Source: Acidobacteriota bacterium (lineage in GTDB: Bacteria; Acidobacteriota; UBA6911). From it: a stretch of 40,308 nt of DNA. This document shows, in pieces, positions 16,401-24,173 of this stretch (its first letter is position 1; every line of letters starts with the position of its first letter). The notes under the pieces are model-generated. The model was not told the origin of the DNA and ran no database searches. It saw nothing but the letters and a program-made list of their open reading frames with translations. A program made the position numbers and the translations under genes. The stretch covers positions 1 through 40,308 of the forward strand of contig JAFGTD010000043.1 in NCBI GenBank assembly GCA_016934295.1, read 5' to 3'.

Positions 16401-16879
16401 AATTCCCTCAGTGGGTGTCTTTGGTTTTGTATTTTTGTCTGAAGTTTCATAAGGCCGTCCAGTACCGCTTCAGGCCTTGGCGGGCAACCGGGTATGTAGA
16501 TGTCGACAGGAAGGATCGTATCGATTCCCTGTACGGTTGCATAGTTATCGTAAAAACCTCCGGTGCAGGTACAGACGCCGAACGCCACCACCCATTTCGG
16601 TTCGCACATCTGGTCATATACGCGACGAAGGATGGGAGCTATTTTGTGGCTAATGGTGCCTACCACGAGCAGTACATCGGCTTGGCGCGGTGAAAAGCGC
16701 GGCAGACCGGCACCGAAACGATCCATATCAAAATGTCCGGATGCCGCCGACATGTATTCCATTCCACAGCAGGCCGTTACGAAAGGATATACGAAAATAG
16801 AATATTTGCGCGCCCAGCCAACGGCGCTCTCCAGTTTGGAGGTGATGAAACCGGGACCTTCATCGGAACTTATTTCCAT
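16397..16879 (-). CDS. nuoB: NADH-quinone oxidoreductase subunit B (copy 2)
   Basis: This is a second NuoB, the carrier of cluster N2. From the ATG at 16879 it has 160 residues with ligands C37 and C38 (VTACCGMEYM), C103 (FGVCTCTGG) and C132 ([11 protein letters not shown]). An extra cysteine, C105, lies next to the third ligand. The open frame continues up to 17032, but that extension is Arg/Trp-rich and unlike NuoB, whereas the inner ATG has GGGG seven bases upstream, so I chose the inner start. It overlaps nuoD2 by four bases and heads the minus-strand run nuoB2-nuoD2-map-fur/ferritin-like-nuoI2. Confidence 0.92.
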   Translation of the reverse strand: MEISSDEGPGFITSKLESAVGWARKYSIFVYPFVTACCGMEYMSAASGHFDMDRFGAGLPRFSPRQADVLLVVGTISHKIAPILRRVYDQMCEPKWVVAFGVCTCTGGFYDNYATVQGIDTILPVDIYIPGCPPRPEAVLDGLMKLQTKIQNQRHPLREL

Positions 16880-17194
16880 GGATTTTCCCCATTTTGCGGG
16901 ATCATGCCCGACCGTTAAAAGCGCTTTGGCATTGCCGGCAAATGACCGAAGTTGCCATCGATCGACAGCCGCGACTCTAACCTCGCACTGTATCCCCATT
17001 CGTCGGGTCTCTTGCCGCCATCGTCGGCACATAGACCCGTATTCTTCGCCACTCCATTGCTTCGCCCGTTAAAATACCTTGCAGCCCCCATACTATAGCC
17101 AATTTGAAGTCATTCCGTACAGAAGAAACTATTCTCATCACCGCCTGTCAAACCGGCCGGTTTTTCAGAACGCGGGAGAGAGCATAAAAAGACA
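16880..17194. other. Intergenic region folB / nuoB2
   Basis: These 315 bases probably hold the promoter of nuoB2. A canonical TTGACA occurs on the minus strand near 17142-17147, but no -10 lies at the right distance. An in-frame upstream extension of nuoB2 to 17032 is judged not to be coding. Nothing else was recognised. Confidence 0.35.
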
Positions 17195-17566
17195 TCAGGG
17201 TTCTTCTACTTCCACCTCAACGTAATTTATTTGACCCTGCAGGCTTGCGGGACGTTTCCGGATCTTTACTCGTACGCGACTCACAGGGAAAGACTGTAGA
17301 GTATTTCGAACTATTTTATATGCAAGTGTTTCCACGAGGGAATATTCACCCGTGGATGCGATTTCCCGTGTGAGGGCCAGAAGACGGCTATAATCTATGG
17401 AGCTTTCCAACGAATCCTGTGAAGCGGCACCTTCAAAATTGTCCCATATTGTCAGGTCCGCTTCACATTCCTGCGGGCTGGAGCGCTCCTGAAGTGTAAC
17501 GCCGATTCTTGGATTTATCCTGATACCGGCAAGAGTGATTGAATCGTCCCGTTTATTTCGTTTCAA
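17195..17566 (-). CDS. folB: Dihydroneopterin aldolase
   Basis: FolB cleaves 7,8-dihydroneopterin in folate synthesis. The product has 123 residues, the normal length. It shows the family start ITLAGIRINPRIGVTLQER with the glutamate, the tyrosine in SIDYSRLLAL, SLVETLAYKIVRNTL, and the catalytic lysine region VKIRKRP. The start is TTG at 17564-17566. The ribosome-binding site is weak, but no in-frame ATG exists in the first half. It follows the Fe-S carrier gene, with a 16-base palindrome between them. Confidence 0.87.
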   Translation of the reverse strand: MKRNKRDDSITLAGIRINPRIGVTLQERSSPQECEADLTIWDNFEGAASQDSLESSIDYSRLLALTREIASTGEYSLVETLAYKIVRNTLQSFPVSRVRVKIRKRPASLQGQINYVEVEVEEP

Positions 17567-17612
17567 GGTTATTTACCCGATACATTCCGTCTTATTTGCA
17601 GTTGGATGGATT

Positions 17613-17628
17613 CTTAACCCGGGTTAAG
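17613..17628. promoter_or_regulatory. 16-base perfect palindrome between the Fe-S carrier gene and folB
   Basis: CTTAACCCGGGTTAAG is a perfect palindrome centred 54 bases upstream of the folB start and 45 bases after the Fe-S carrier stop. Its TTAACCCGG half is also the first nine bases of the 38-base repeats at 25318 and 40222. It may be an operator, or a remnant of the same repeat family. No T-run follows, so a simple terminator is unlikely. Confidence 0.4.
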
Positions 17629-17665
17629 GCAAATGAACATCGGTGGCGGTTTCGCCGTCTATGTT

Positions 17666-17986
17666 TCAGGCTTCGAAGGTTTCGCCGCATCCGCAGGAAG
17701 GTTGTGTATTCGGATTCTCGAATTTAAAGCCTGATCCGTTTTCGCCTTCTATGTAATCTATTTTAGTTCCATTCAAATAAAGAAGCGATTGTTTGTCGAT
17801 AAAAAGCTTCAAACCGTCCATTTCCAGAACTTCATCATCCTCCACGGATTCTTTTTCCAGTGTCATCCGATACTGAAATCCGGAGCATCCGGCGCTAACG
17901 ACTTTGATCCTCAGGCCGTTGTTATCCTCCTGGCCTTCAAGAATCGATTTAACTTTGTCGATTGCAACCGGTGTCAATGTAATCAT
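17666..17986 (-). CDS. erpA: A-type iron-sulfur carrier protein (ErpA/IscA family)
   Basis: This protein carries Fe-S clusters to target proteins. It has 106 residues with the three family cysteines: C34 in SAGCSGFQYRM and C98 and C100 in the C-terminal SCGCGETF. The start MITLTPVAIDKVKSIL is typical, and AAGGAG lies six bases before the ATG. A promoter is visible just upstream. The subfamily (ErpA, IscA or SufA) cannot be decided with certainty because no isc or suf genes are nearby; ErpA-like is the best guess. The next genes downstream include Fe-S proteins (NuoB2, NuoI2). Confidence 0.88.
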   Translation of the reverse strand: MITLTPVAIDKVKSILEGQEDNNGLRIKVVSAGCSGFQYRMTLEKESVEDDEVLEMDGLKLFIDKQSLLYLNGTKIDYIEGENGSGFKFENPNTQPSCGCGETFEA

Positions 17987-18025
17987 TTTTTCTCCTTAAT
18001 GCACATTATTTCAATATATTCAGCG

Positions 18026-18054
18026 AAGTTATGAGAATCCTGCCAAAAAGTCAA
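18026..18054 (-). promoter_or_regulatory. Probable sigma-70 promoter of the Fe-S carrier gene
   Basis: On the minus strand, TTGACT (18049-18054) and TAACTT (18026-18031) are separated by exactly 17 bases. Transcription would start about 33 bases before the ATG. The fit is good but untested. Confidence 0.45.
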
Positions 18055-18242
18055 GGTTTGGTCCTGCCGGCGGCATGCCCCTCTGTATTGCATCCCTACC
18101 GGCATTTCCCGCCTAATTCTTATTGTGGAGGCGCAAAATCTAGTGGCAAATATCGTCGCATTCCCATACAACGGACTTGTCGGGAATACACCGTATTATA
18201 ATAGGGCGTGCATATTTCAGCCGCGACTGCCGCTTTGGGTTT

Positions 18243-18773
18243 TCACGTCTTTAATTCGGGATCACGGAGGACATTATTTATTATCCGCGGAATTTCTCTA
18301 TCAAACTTCCGGAATAATTCTTCAACGATCCCGGGATTATGAAAAGCTGAACGTGCAAGCGCTTTGGTTGCCAGTGTTTGAACAACTGCATTTTGATCAT
18401 CCAGGCGGTCGAGAAGATCCGGAAGAACGCCCGGCAGCCGTTTTGGAAACAGTTCGCAGAGTTTTCCCATCGTATGGACAATATGCCAGCGCACATAAGC
18501 GGATTCATCCTGCAGAGCCTCTCTGAGTCGGGGAATGAAGTGCAACAACCTTGACGGGTGCAAGGATGCAAACTGAGCCAGGGTTGAGGCAGCACTGTCC
18601 CGCATAAGGCGATCACGGTCCCCCAACATATCGAACAGCTCCTTCAGCCGGCGCGGGGAATCGGAAACAACCTGGACGGCATCCGACGTTCTCAGTCTTG
18701 AGAGCGGAATATACCTTTTTTTACTTTTTCCGACAATTTGTGGTCGGGCATTCGTGTCTGTCAATTTTTTCAT
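18243..18773 (-). CDS. HEAT-repeat protein
   Basis: This is a 176-residue soluble protein made of helical HEAT-like repeats. After a basic N-terminus of about 30 residues, repeats with the pattern DxxxxVRxxAAxxLxxL can be seen: LGDRDRLMRDSAASTLAQFA, then LQDESAYVRWHIVHTMGKLC, then LDDQNAVVQTLATKALARSA. Such folds act as protein-binding scaffolds, and no catalytic motif is visible. Its ATG overlaps the stop of the TerB-like gene by four bases, which implies joint function. I cannot name a specific partner. Lyase-type HEAT proteins of phycobilisomes are not suggested by the context. Confidence 0.75.
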   Translation of the reverse strand: MKKLTDTNARPQIVGKSKKRYIPLSRLRTSDAVQVVSDSPRRLKELFDMLGDRDRLMRDSAASTLAQFASLHPSRLLHFIPRLREALQDESAYVRWHIVHTMGKLCELFPKRLPGVLPDLLDRLDDQNAVVQTLATKALARSAFHNPGIVEELFRKFDREIPRIINNVLRDPELKT

Positions 18774-19285
18774 TTCAGAACGGCAAGATGATCGCGATAT
18801 TGGGATCGAATCGCAATAAAATCCCGGTGCTCGATTCGAAGTTCATCCGCAATTTGGCTGATTTCGTTGTCTTCAAGCGTGGATATGGAGTCGTGTGATG
18901 CGGCAATCGCAAAGAGGCAGTCCAAAAGAGCCAGGCGTTCCTTTTGACTCGCCATTTCCCTGAATTCCCTGGCAACCAGATAGTTTTCCGTGCCGCCGAA
19001 TACCAGGTTCTGTGTTTTCGCCATTTGAACAACGATAACCGCCTGCTCTTCCGGCAATCCTCCTTTTTCCATAATGATTTTTTCCATCATGGATGTTTCT
19101 TCCCTGCTGATTTCAAGATCCGCACACGCGGTACGGCTCAGCAAATATGCAAAACAAGCGATAAATTTCGCGTGCGTTGCATCCAGTTTATCGAGCTCCC
19201 GCGTTATCTTACGGACAGTTTCGGTACTGGAAGATACTTCGGATTCCCTTGTCATGTTGCGTTTTATAAGACCCAGTATCGACAT
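18770..19285 (-). CDS. TerB-like (tellurite resistance/DjlA-type) helical protein
   Basis: This is a 171-residue protein resembling the TerB fold, an all-helical domain with acidic metal-binding positions. KFIACFAYLLSRTACADLEI followed by SREETSMMEKIIMEKGGLPE is the typical first half, and LFAIAASHDSISTLEDNEIS followed by QIADELRIEHRDF the second, in line with the two internal TerB repeats. The frame opens at a TTG at 19321, but ATG 19285 is the more natural start; neither has a strong ribosome-binding site. It is coupled to the HEAT gene by a four-base overlap and lies 52 bases after the pentapeptide gene. Other ter genes are absent, so tellurite resistance is not implied. Confidence 0.65.
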   Translation of the reverse strand: MSILGLIKRNMTRESEVSSSTETVRKITRELDKLDATHAKFIACFAYLLSRTACADLEISREETSMMEKIIMEKGGLPEEQAVIVVQMAKTQNLVFGGTENYLVAREFREMASQKERLALLDCLFAIAASHDSISTLEDNEISQIADELRIEHRDFIAIRSQYRDHLAVLK

Positions 19286-19337
19286 GGGATGAATGATGGC
19301 ACAATGGTTCCACGGATCCAATAGAAGAAAATGCGGA

Positions 19338-20273
19338 TTACGGCATAACGGGCAATTCCATTCGCCTACCTCTTACGAAAGGACCGCGGTTCCCGCTGGG
19401 AAGGATTGTATTCATAGCAGTGAAGGACTGTGAAAGTTGACGGGCGGTTAATCCACGAGCGCCTTCCAGCACGCTGCCTCGAAAATCGGTCGACATCGTG
19501 TTTGCTTCGGAAAAGAGCGATTTCTGCAGGGAAGAGCCTGAGAAGTCTGCAGAATTTAGATTGGACTCCCGCAGATCGCATCCCGGCATTTCCGCATAAC
19601 AGAATAGATTCTGGCACAAATTTGCAAGGCTGAATTTGGCCGAATTCAACTTAGCCCCGCGGAAATCGCAGTCATTTGCCTGAATGGAGGAAAGATTGGC
19701 GTCCATAAGTTTTGCCGCGGTAAAACGCACCGATTGAAGACGCGCTCTTAGGAAATTGGAGTTTTCTAAATCCGCATCGACAAAGATGCATTTTGTGAGA
19801 ACGGAGTGGTTGAAATAAGCCGCGTTCAGATTGGCATTGAAAAAATCGCAGGAATTCATTTGCACTTCATACAGCCTGGTGTCTCGCATATTGGCGTCCC
19901 TGAACTGCACCTGGTTCGCCTGGGCCTGTGAAAAGTTGGATTCTGCCAGCAGGCTTCGCTGGAAATTATTATCGGACAAGTCGCTCGAACTGAAATCCGC
20001 TTTGAACAGGACGGCATTTCGGAAATCGCACCCCCGAATTTCCGATTCGGTAAAATCTGTACCTGACAGATTCGCATCCAAAAAGTTGACGCCTACGAGT
20101 ATTGCACGCCGTAAATCGGCTTTCTGCAGATCCATATCCGAAAGGGTAACTCCGCGAATATAAGCCTGTTCTCCACCGTTTCCCTGAAGCCATTTGGAAT
20201 GTAGCCTGAGAATTTCACGCAGCGGTTTACCGTGAACTGAAAATTTAACAAATGGAATTTTCTGTTCAGACAT
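19338..20273 (-). CDS. Pentapeptide-repeat protein
   Basis: This is a 311-residue protein. After an N-terminal stretch seen in this family (LREILRLHSKWLQGNGGEQA) it consists almost entirely of about 45 five-residue A(D/N)LxX-type repeats, for example LDANLSGTDFTESEIRGCDF. These form a right-handed square beta-helix. The C-terminus GLTARQLSQSFTAMNTILP is also typical. No signal peptide or membrane segment is seen. The start at ATG 20273 was chosen over the ATG at 20321 because AAGGAAGG lies four bases before it. A 15-base palindrome sits just upstream. Some family members mimic DNA, but that cannot be inferred here. Confidence 0.85.
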   Translation of the reverse strand: MSEQKIPFVKFSVHGKPLREILRLHSKWLQGNGGEQAYIRGVTLSDMDLQKADLRRAILVGVNFLDANLSGTDFTESEIRGCDFRNAVLFKADFSSSDLSDNNFQRSLLAESNFSQAQANQVQFRDANMRDTRLYEVQMNSCDFFNANLNAAYFNHSVLTKCIFVDADLENSNFLRARLQSVRFTAAKLMDANLSSIQANDCDFRGAKLNSAKFSLANLCQNLFCYAEMPGCDLRESNLNSADFSGSSLQKSLFSEANTMSTDFRGSVLEGARGLTARQLSQSFTAMNTILPSGNRGPFVRGRRMELPVMP

Positions 20274-20284
20274 AGACCTTCCTT

Positions 20285-20299
20285 GAAAGTGCCACTTTC
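20285..20299. promoter_or_regulatory. Palindrome upstream of the pentapeptide gene
   Basis: Arms GAAAGTG (20285-20291) and CACTTTC (20293-20299) flank a single base. The element ends 12 bases before the start codon, just outside the ribosome-binding site, so it could be an operator or an mRNA hairpin that affects translation. Confidence 0.35.
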
Positions 20300-20556
20300 C
20301 ATTCGTGTGCATGCTTTTCAATTACTAGTATCGGCGGAATACTGCAAAACTTTATCGCCCCGGTAATTGCAGGTCTATGATTTTATCCTTCTACGGGGGG
20401 CTTTGAGCGCAAAACAAATTCAAACGGTATTAGTGTTGTGTTTCCTTATTGCCGCATTAATGTAATAATTTCTTCATTGTATGTTATTGAGATTATGCGG
20501 CCCGGAAGCATTCTTGTGTCGCTGAATCTTTGGAAAATGTTGTAAAGAAAGGGATT

Positions 20557-20636
20557 TAGCCCCTAATTCTCACAGGGTTCCGGTCGCTTCGCTTGGCAAG
20601 CATCCGCAGTAGAAAGCTTGTGAGAAGTAAGGGTTA
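20557..20636. repeat. 80-base imperfect inverted-repeat element
   Basis: Left arm 20557-20576 (TAGCCCCTAATTCTCACAGG) and right arm 20617-20636 are inverted copies that match at 16 of 20 positions, with 40 bases between. Read from its own end, the right arm is TAACCCTTACTTCTCACAAG. It looks like a short non-coding palindromic element (MITE- or REP-like) inserted 54 bases upstream of the kgd ATG. A structural role in the kgd leader is the alternative. Confidence 0.45.
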
Positions 20637-20689
20637 CAGTCAGAGCGTGTGCAAGCGGTTAAAAAATATATTTTGTGAGAGAGCACCCT

Positions 20690-23600
20690 ATGCATTCCGA
20701 TCATCCGATTTCAGGGGAAAGTGCTGAAACAAAGCGTGATAAAGCGGAACACGAAAAGCAGCCACCCGCCTCTTCTTTCGAAAAATCATACACGGTGGAA
20801 CCGGTTCGCGGCGGAAACCTGAAGGTTGTGGAAAACATGGAAGCAAGCCTTGCCGTTCCAACAGCAACCTCGTATCGCACGATACCCGTAAAACTCCTTG
20901 ATGAAAATCGCAAGATTATTAATGAATATCTGGATGCTGAAGGCAAAAACCGCATATCCTTCACCCATCTTATTTCCTGGGCGATCGTGTGTGCGCTTAG
21001 GGACCATCCCGGGATCAACGCTTCCTTCGATCTCATAGACGGCGCGCCGCATCGTCGTCTCAACAAGGGTATAAATCTGGGTATCGCCGTAGACAGTGCG
21101 CGCAAGGACGGAACCCGTACGCTGCTTGTGCCCAATATCAAGAATGTCGAAACATTAAGTTTCCGTGGATTGCTGCAGGCGTATAACGAGATTCTTGAAC
21201 GTGTCCGGAAAGGCGTTTTTACGCCTTCGGATTTTCAGAATACTACGGTCACTTTGACGAATCCCGGAACAGTGGGCACCTTCTTCTCCGTTCCACGTCT
21301 GGTTCAGGGCCAGGGTTCGGTTATTGCAACCGGAAGTATCGAGTATCCCTCCGAGTACCATGCGTGGTCTTCAGAGGCTTTGTCGAGCCTTGGACTGAGC
21401 AAGGTAATGAACATCAGTTGCACCTACGACCACCGGATTATCCAGGGCGCCGAATCGGGGGAATTCCTCGGCAGGGTGAAGGGGCTTCTGATGGGGGAGG
21501 ATTCCTTTTACGAAAATATTTTTGACGATCTTCAACTCCCCGTTGTTCCCATACAATGGTCGCCTGATCATCATCCTTCCCTTCTCGGCGCCGGGCAGAC
21601 AACCAACGATCTTGAAAAGCAAGCGGGCGTGCTTCGCCTGATTAATCGTTACAGGGTTCGGGGCCATATGATCGCGCAGCTGGATCCTCTGGGAAACTCT
21701 CCTCTATATCACCCGGAACTCGATCCGGCTACTTTCGGTTTAACCATGTGGGATCTCGACAGAGAATTTTCTACAGGAGACATCGGGGGCCTTCCCAGGT
21801 CAACCCTGCGACGGATACTCGAGGTTATGCGTACGGTTTATTGCAAAAAAATCGGGATTGAATTCCGTCATATACAGGATCCTGAAGAAAAAGACTGGAT
21901 CCAGCAACACATCGAACCCGAAGAAACCAGGCGTCCGTTGGATCCGTCCCATCGTTTGAGAGTGCTGCGAAACTTGGTATCTGCGGAGTTGTTTGAAAAA
22001 TTCCTGCATTTGAAATTTGTCGGGCACAAACGCTTCAGTCTTGAAGGAGCCGAGACGGTTGTATCCGTCCTCGACACGATACTTTCCAGGTTTGCCGATT
22101 TACATATCAGGGAAGCGGTTCTGGGCATGGCCCACCGGGGCCGATTAAATGTGCTGGCGAACATAATCGGAACGCCCGTGGCGAAGATACTTTCGGAGTT
22201 TGAAGAAAATTTCGATCCCTATGCAATTCAGGGATCCGGAGATGTTAAGTATCATCTGGGTGCTTCAGGCAGGCTCCGCTCCTCTTCCGGGAACGAGATT
22301 CTCGTGTCTCTCGCTCCGAATCCGAGTCACCTCGAATGGGTGAACCCCGTTATAGAGGGCATTGTTCGCGCAAAACAGGACAGGAGCGGCGATATGGAGC
22401 GGGAGCGCATCGTTCCCATCCTTATACACGGCGATGCAGCGTTTGCCGGACAGGGTGTCGCCTATGAAACGCTGAATCTTTCTCAGCTTTTCGGATATAA
22501 AACAGGCGGCTCTATTCACTTGATTATTAATAACCAGATCGGTTTCACCGCGTCGTCTCAGGAAACAAGATCCTCCCCCTATGCAACGGATCTGGCCCGG
22601 TCCGTACAGGCGCCCGTTTTCCATATCAATGGGGACGATCCTGACGCTGCCACACGGGTTGCTCTTTTATCGGTGGAATATCGGCAGCGCTTTAAAAAGG
22701 ACATCGTCATCGACATTTACTGCTACCGGCGTCACGGGCATAACGAAACGGATGAACCGAGTTTCACGCAGCCGCTTCTTTACAGGAAGATTCGTGAAAA
22801 ACCGTCCGTCTTGACGCTTTACTCGAACAGGCTTATGCGCGAGGGAGTGATCTCACAGGAATCGCTTGAAGAAATGCGCACCCGGACCCGCGAGAAACTG
22901 GAATCCTCTTTCCGTGAAAGCATTGAGGGAGGGGAGAGTTTCAGCCCCGATATCCCACTTGCCGTTTCTGACGAGGAACTCAGCGAGTTTCAACCTACGG
23001 AGGAGACCGGTGTCGGTCTGGACATGCTGCGGGAAGTCGCAAAAGGGCTATCCGGCGTTCCCGAGAATTTTCACGTCCACCCCAAACTCGTTCCATTTCT
23101 TAAAAAACGGCAGGAGCTCATTACAGGAGAGCCTGGTATTGACTGGAGTTTTGCGGAAGCACTGGCATTCGGTACGCTGCTTTACGAAGGAACCCCTGTA
23201 AGGCTGAGCGGGCAGGACAGCGCTCGTGGTACGTTCAGTCAGAGGCATGCTGTCCTAACGGATTTCGAGTCGGGTGTGGAATATATTCCCCTTCAGAATA
23301 TAAGCCGGGATCAGGCGCCTTTTGAAGTCTATGACAGTCTGCTTTCCGAGGCTGCGGTATTGGGGTTCGAATTCGGTTACAGTGCCTCCGATCCCCTTTC
23401 ATTGGTTTTATGGGAAGCCCAATTCGGTGACTTTGCAAATGGAGCGCAGGTCATTATCGATAATTTCATTTCCAGTTCGGAATCGAAATGGCGGCAACCC
23501 TGTGATTTGGTGCTGCTGCTTCCGCATGGATTCGAGGGCCAGGGTCCGGAGCATTCCAGCGCGCGATTGGAACGATTTCTAAGCCTATGCGCCGAAGACA

Positions 23601-24163
23601 ATATGCGTGTATGCTTTCCTACCACTCCGGCTCAATATTTTCACCTGTTGCGCAGTCAAATGAGAGACGCAAAACAGATCCCTCTGGTGTTATTAACGCC
23701 CAAGAGTATTCTCCGCCATCCAAAATCGCTCTCACGTCCCCGGGAACTTGCCGAAGGGCAGTTCGAGATGGTTCTGGACGATCCGATTGTTGAGGAGAAA
23801 GCAAGCATCGGTCGCGTTCTATTGTGTTCGGGAAAAATATATTATGACCTGCTTGCTGAAAGGGAAAAAAAGAATAAATCCAGTGTCGCCATTGTGCGTG
23901 TGGAACAGATATATCCCTATCCGGAATGGAATCTCTCAAAAATCATGTCCGATTACAGTCACGTCAGAGAAATATTCTGGGTCCAGGAAGAACCGCAGAA
24001 TATGGGCGCCTGGAATTTTATCAGCCGTCATATGGAACACAGCTTCTCGATAGGTAGATCCTTTCGCTATATCGGCCGTCCTGAAAGTTCCAGCCCTGCC
24101 GCCGGTTCTCATAAGGTGCACTTGAAGGAACAGGCAAAGATCATGCACGATGCATTTGAATAG
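20690..24163 (+). CDS. kgd: Fused 2-oxoglutarate dehydrogenase E1 with E2-like domain (Kgd/OdhA type)
   Basis: This 1157-residue protein decarboxylates 2-oxoglutarate with thiamine diphosphate and feeds the lipoyl groups of E2. About residues 35-275 are an E2-type acyltransferase domain (INLGIAVDSARKDGTRTLLV; TYDHRIIQGAESGEFL). From about 330 to the end it is OGDH E1, with AVLGMAHRGRLNVLANIIGT, NPSHLEWVNPVIEG, IHGDAAFAGQGVAYETLNLS and RRHGHNETDEPSFTQP. The E2 motif is HRIIQG, not HRVIDG: the aspartate is replaced by glutamine, as in the actinobacterial enzymes. No lipoyl domain is present, so the E2 at 7730-9130 must supply it. The frame opens at a GTG (20675), but the ATG at 20690 is the likelier start. 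Confidence 0.93.
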   Translation: MHSDHPISGESAETKRDKAEHEKQPPASSFEKSYTVEPVRGGNLKVVENMEASLAVPTATSYRTIPVKLLDENRKIINEYLDAEGKNRISFTHLISWAIVCALRDHPGINASFDLIDGAPHRRLNKGINLGIAVDSARKDGTRTLLVPNIKNVETLSFRGLLQAYNEILERVRKGVFTPSDFQNTTVTLTNPGTVGTFFSVPRLVQGQGSVIATGSIEYPSEYHAWSSEALSSLGLSKVMNISCTYDHRIIQGAESGEFLGRVKGLLMGEDSFYENIFDDLQLPVVPIQWSPDHHPSLLGAGQTTNDLEKQAGVLRLINRYRVRGHMIAQLDPLGNSPLYHPELDPATFGLTMWDLDREFSTGDIGGLPRSTLRRILEVMRTVYCKKIGIEFRHIQDPEEKDWIQQHIEPEETRRPLDPSHRLRVLRNLVSAELFEKFLHLKFVGHKRFSLEGAETVVSVLDTILSRFADLHIREAVLGMAHRGRLNVLANIIGTPVAKILSEFEENFDPYAIQGSGDVKYHLGASGRLRSSSGNEILVSLAPNPSHLEWVNPVIEGIVRAKQDRSGDMERERIVPILIHGDAAFAGQGVAYETLNLSQLFGYKTGGSIHLIINNQIGFTASSQETRSSPYATDLARSVQAPVFHINGDDPDAATRVALLSVEYRQRFKKDIVIDIYCYRRHGHNETDEPSFTQPLLYRKIREKPSVLTLYSNRLMREGVISQESLEEMRTRTREKLESSFRESIEGGESFSPDIPLAVSDEELSEFQPTEETGVGLDMLREVAKGLSGVPENFHVHPKLVPFLKKRQELITGEPGIDWSFAEALAFGTLLYEGTPVRLSGQDSARGTFSQRHAVLTDFESGVEYIPLQNISRDQAPFEVYDSLLSEAAVLGFEFGYSASDPLSLVLWEAQFGDFANGAQVIIDNFISSSESKWRQPCDLVLLLPHGFEGQGPEHSSARLERFLSLCAEDNMRVCFPTTPAQYFHLLRSQMRDAKQIPLVLLTPKSILRHPKSLSRPRELAEGQFEMVLDDPIVEEKASIGRVLLCSGKIYYDLLAEREKKNKSSVAIVRVEQIYPYPEWNLSKIMSDYSHVREIFWVQEEPQNMGAWNFISRHMEHSFSIGRSFRYIGRPESSSPAAGSHKVHLKEQAKIMHDAFE

Positions 24164-24168
24164 GGGGG
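24163..24168 (+). promoter_or_regulatory. Ribosome-binding site of bshA overlapping the kgd stop
   Basis: A run of six G, beginning with the last base of the kgd TAG stop, lies five bases before TTG 24174-24176. It decides the bshA start. Confidence 0.65.
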
Positions 24169-24173
24169 AAAAT

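Larger units (their letters stand above)
20274..20689. other. Divergent intergenic region pentapeptide gene / kgd
   Basis: These 416 bases hold no gene. They contain a palindrome next to the pentapeptide start (20285-20299) and an 80-base imperfect inverted-repeat element before kgd (20557-20636). The kgd promoter should lie here, but no convincing -35/-10 pair was found. Confidence 0.4.

Noticed and set aside
15075..16879. NuoB2-NuoD2 as small and large subunits of an Ech- or Hyc-type [NiFe] hydrogenase
   Set aside because: NuoD2 lacks the N- and C-terminal CxxC nickel ligands and ends in the complex I sequence AGELDR.
16880..17032. N-terminal extension of NuoB2 to 17032
   Set aside because: The extra 51 residues are Arg/Trp-rich and unlike NuoB, while the ATG at 16879 has a G-rich ribosome-binding site and gives the normal length.
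18125..18526. 133-codon plus-strand frame
   Set aside because: It is mostly antisense to the HEAT-repeat gene, with no ribosome-binding site and no recognisable domain.
18770..19285. Tellurite-resistance function for the TerB-like protein
   Set aside because: No terC, terD, terZ or terA relatives are nearby; the TerB fold alone occurs in many unrelated settings.
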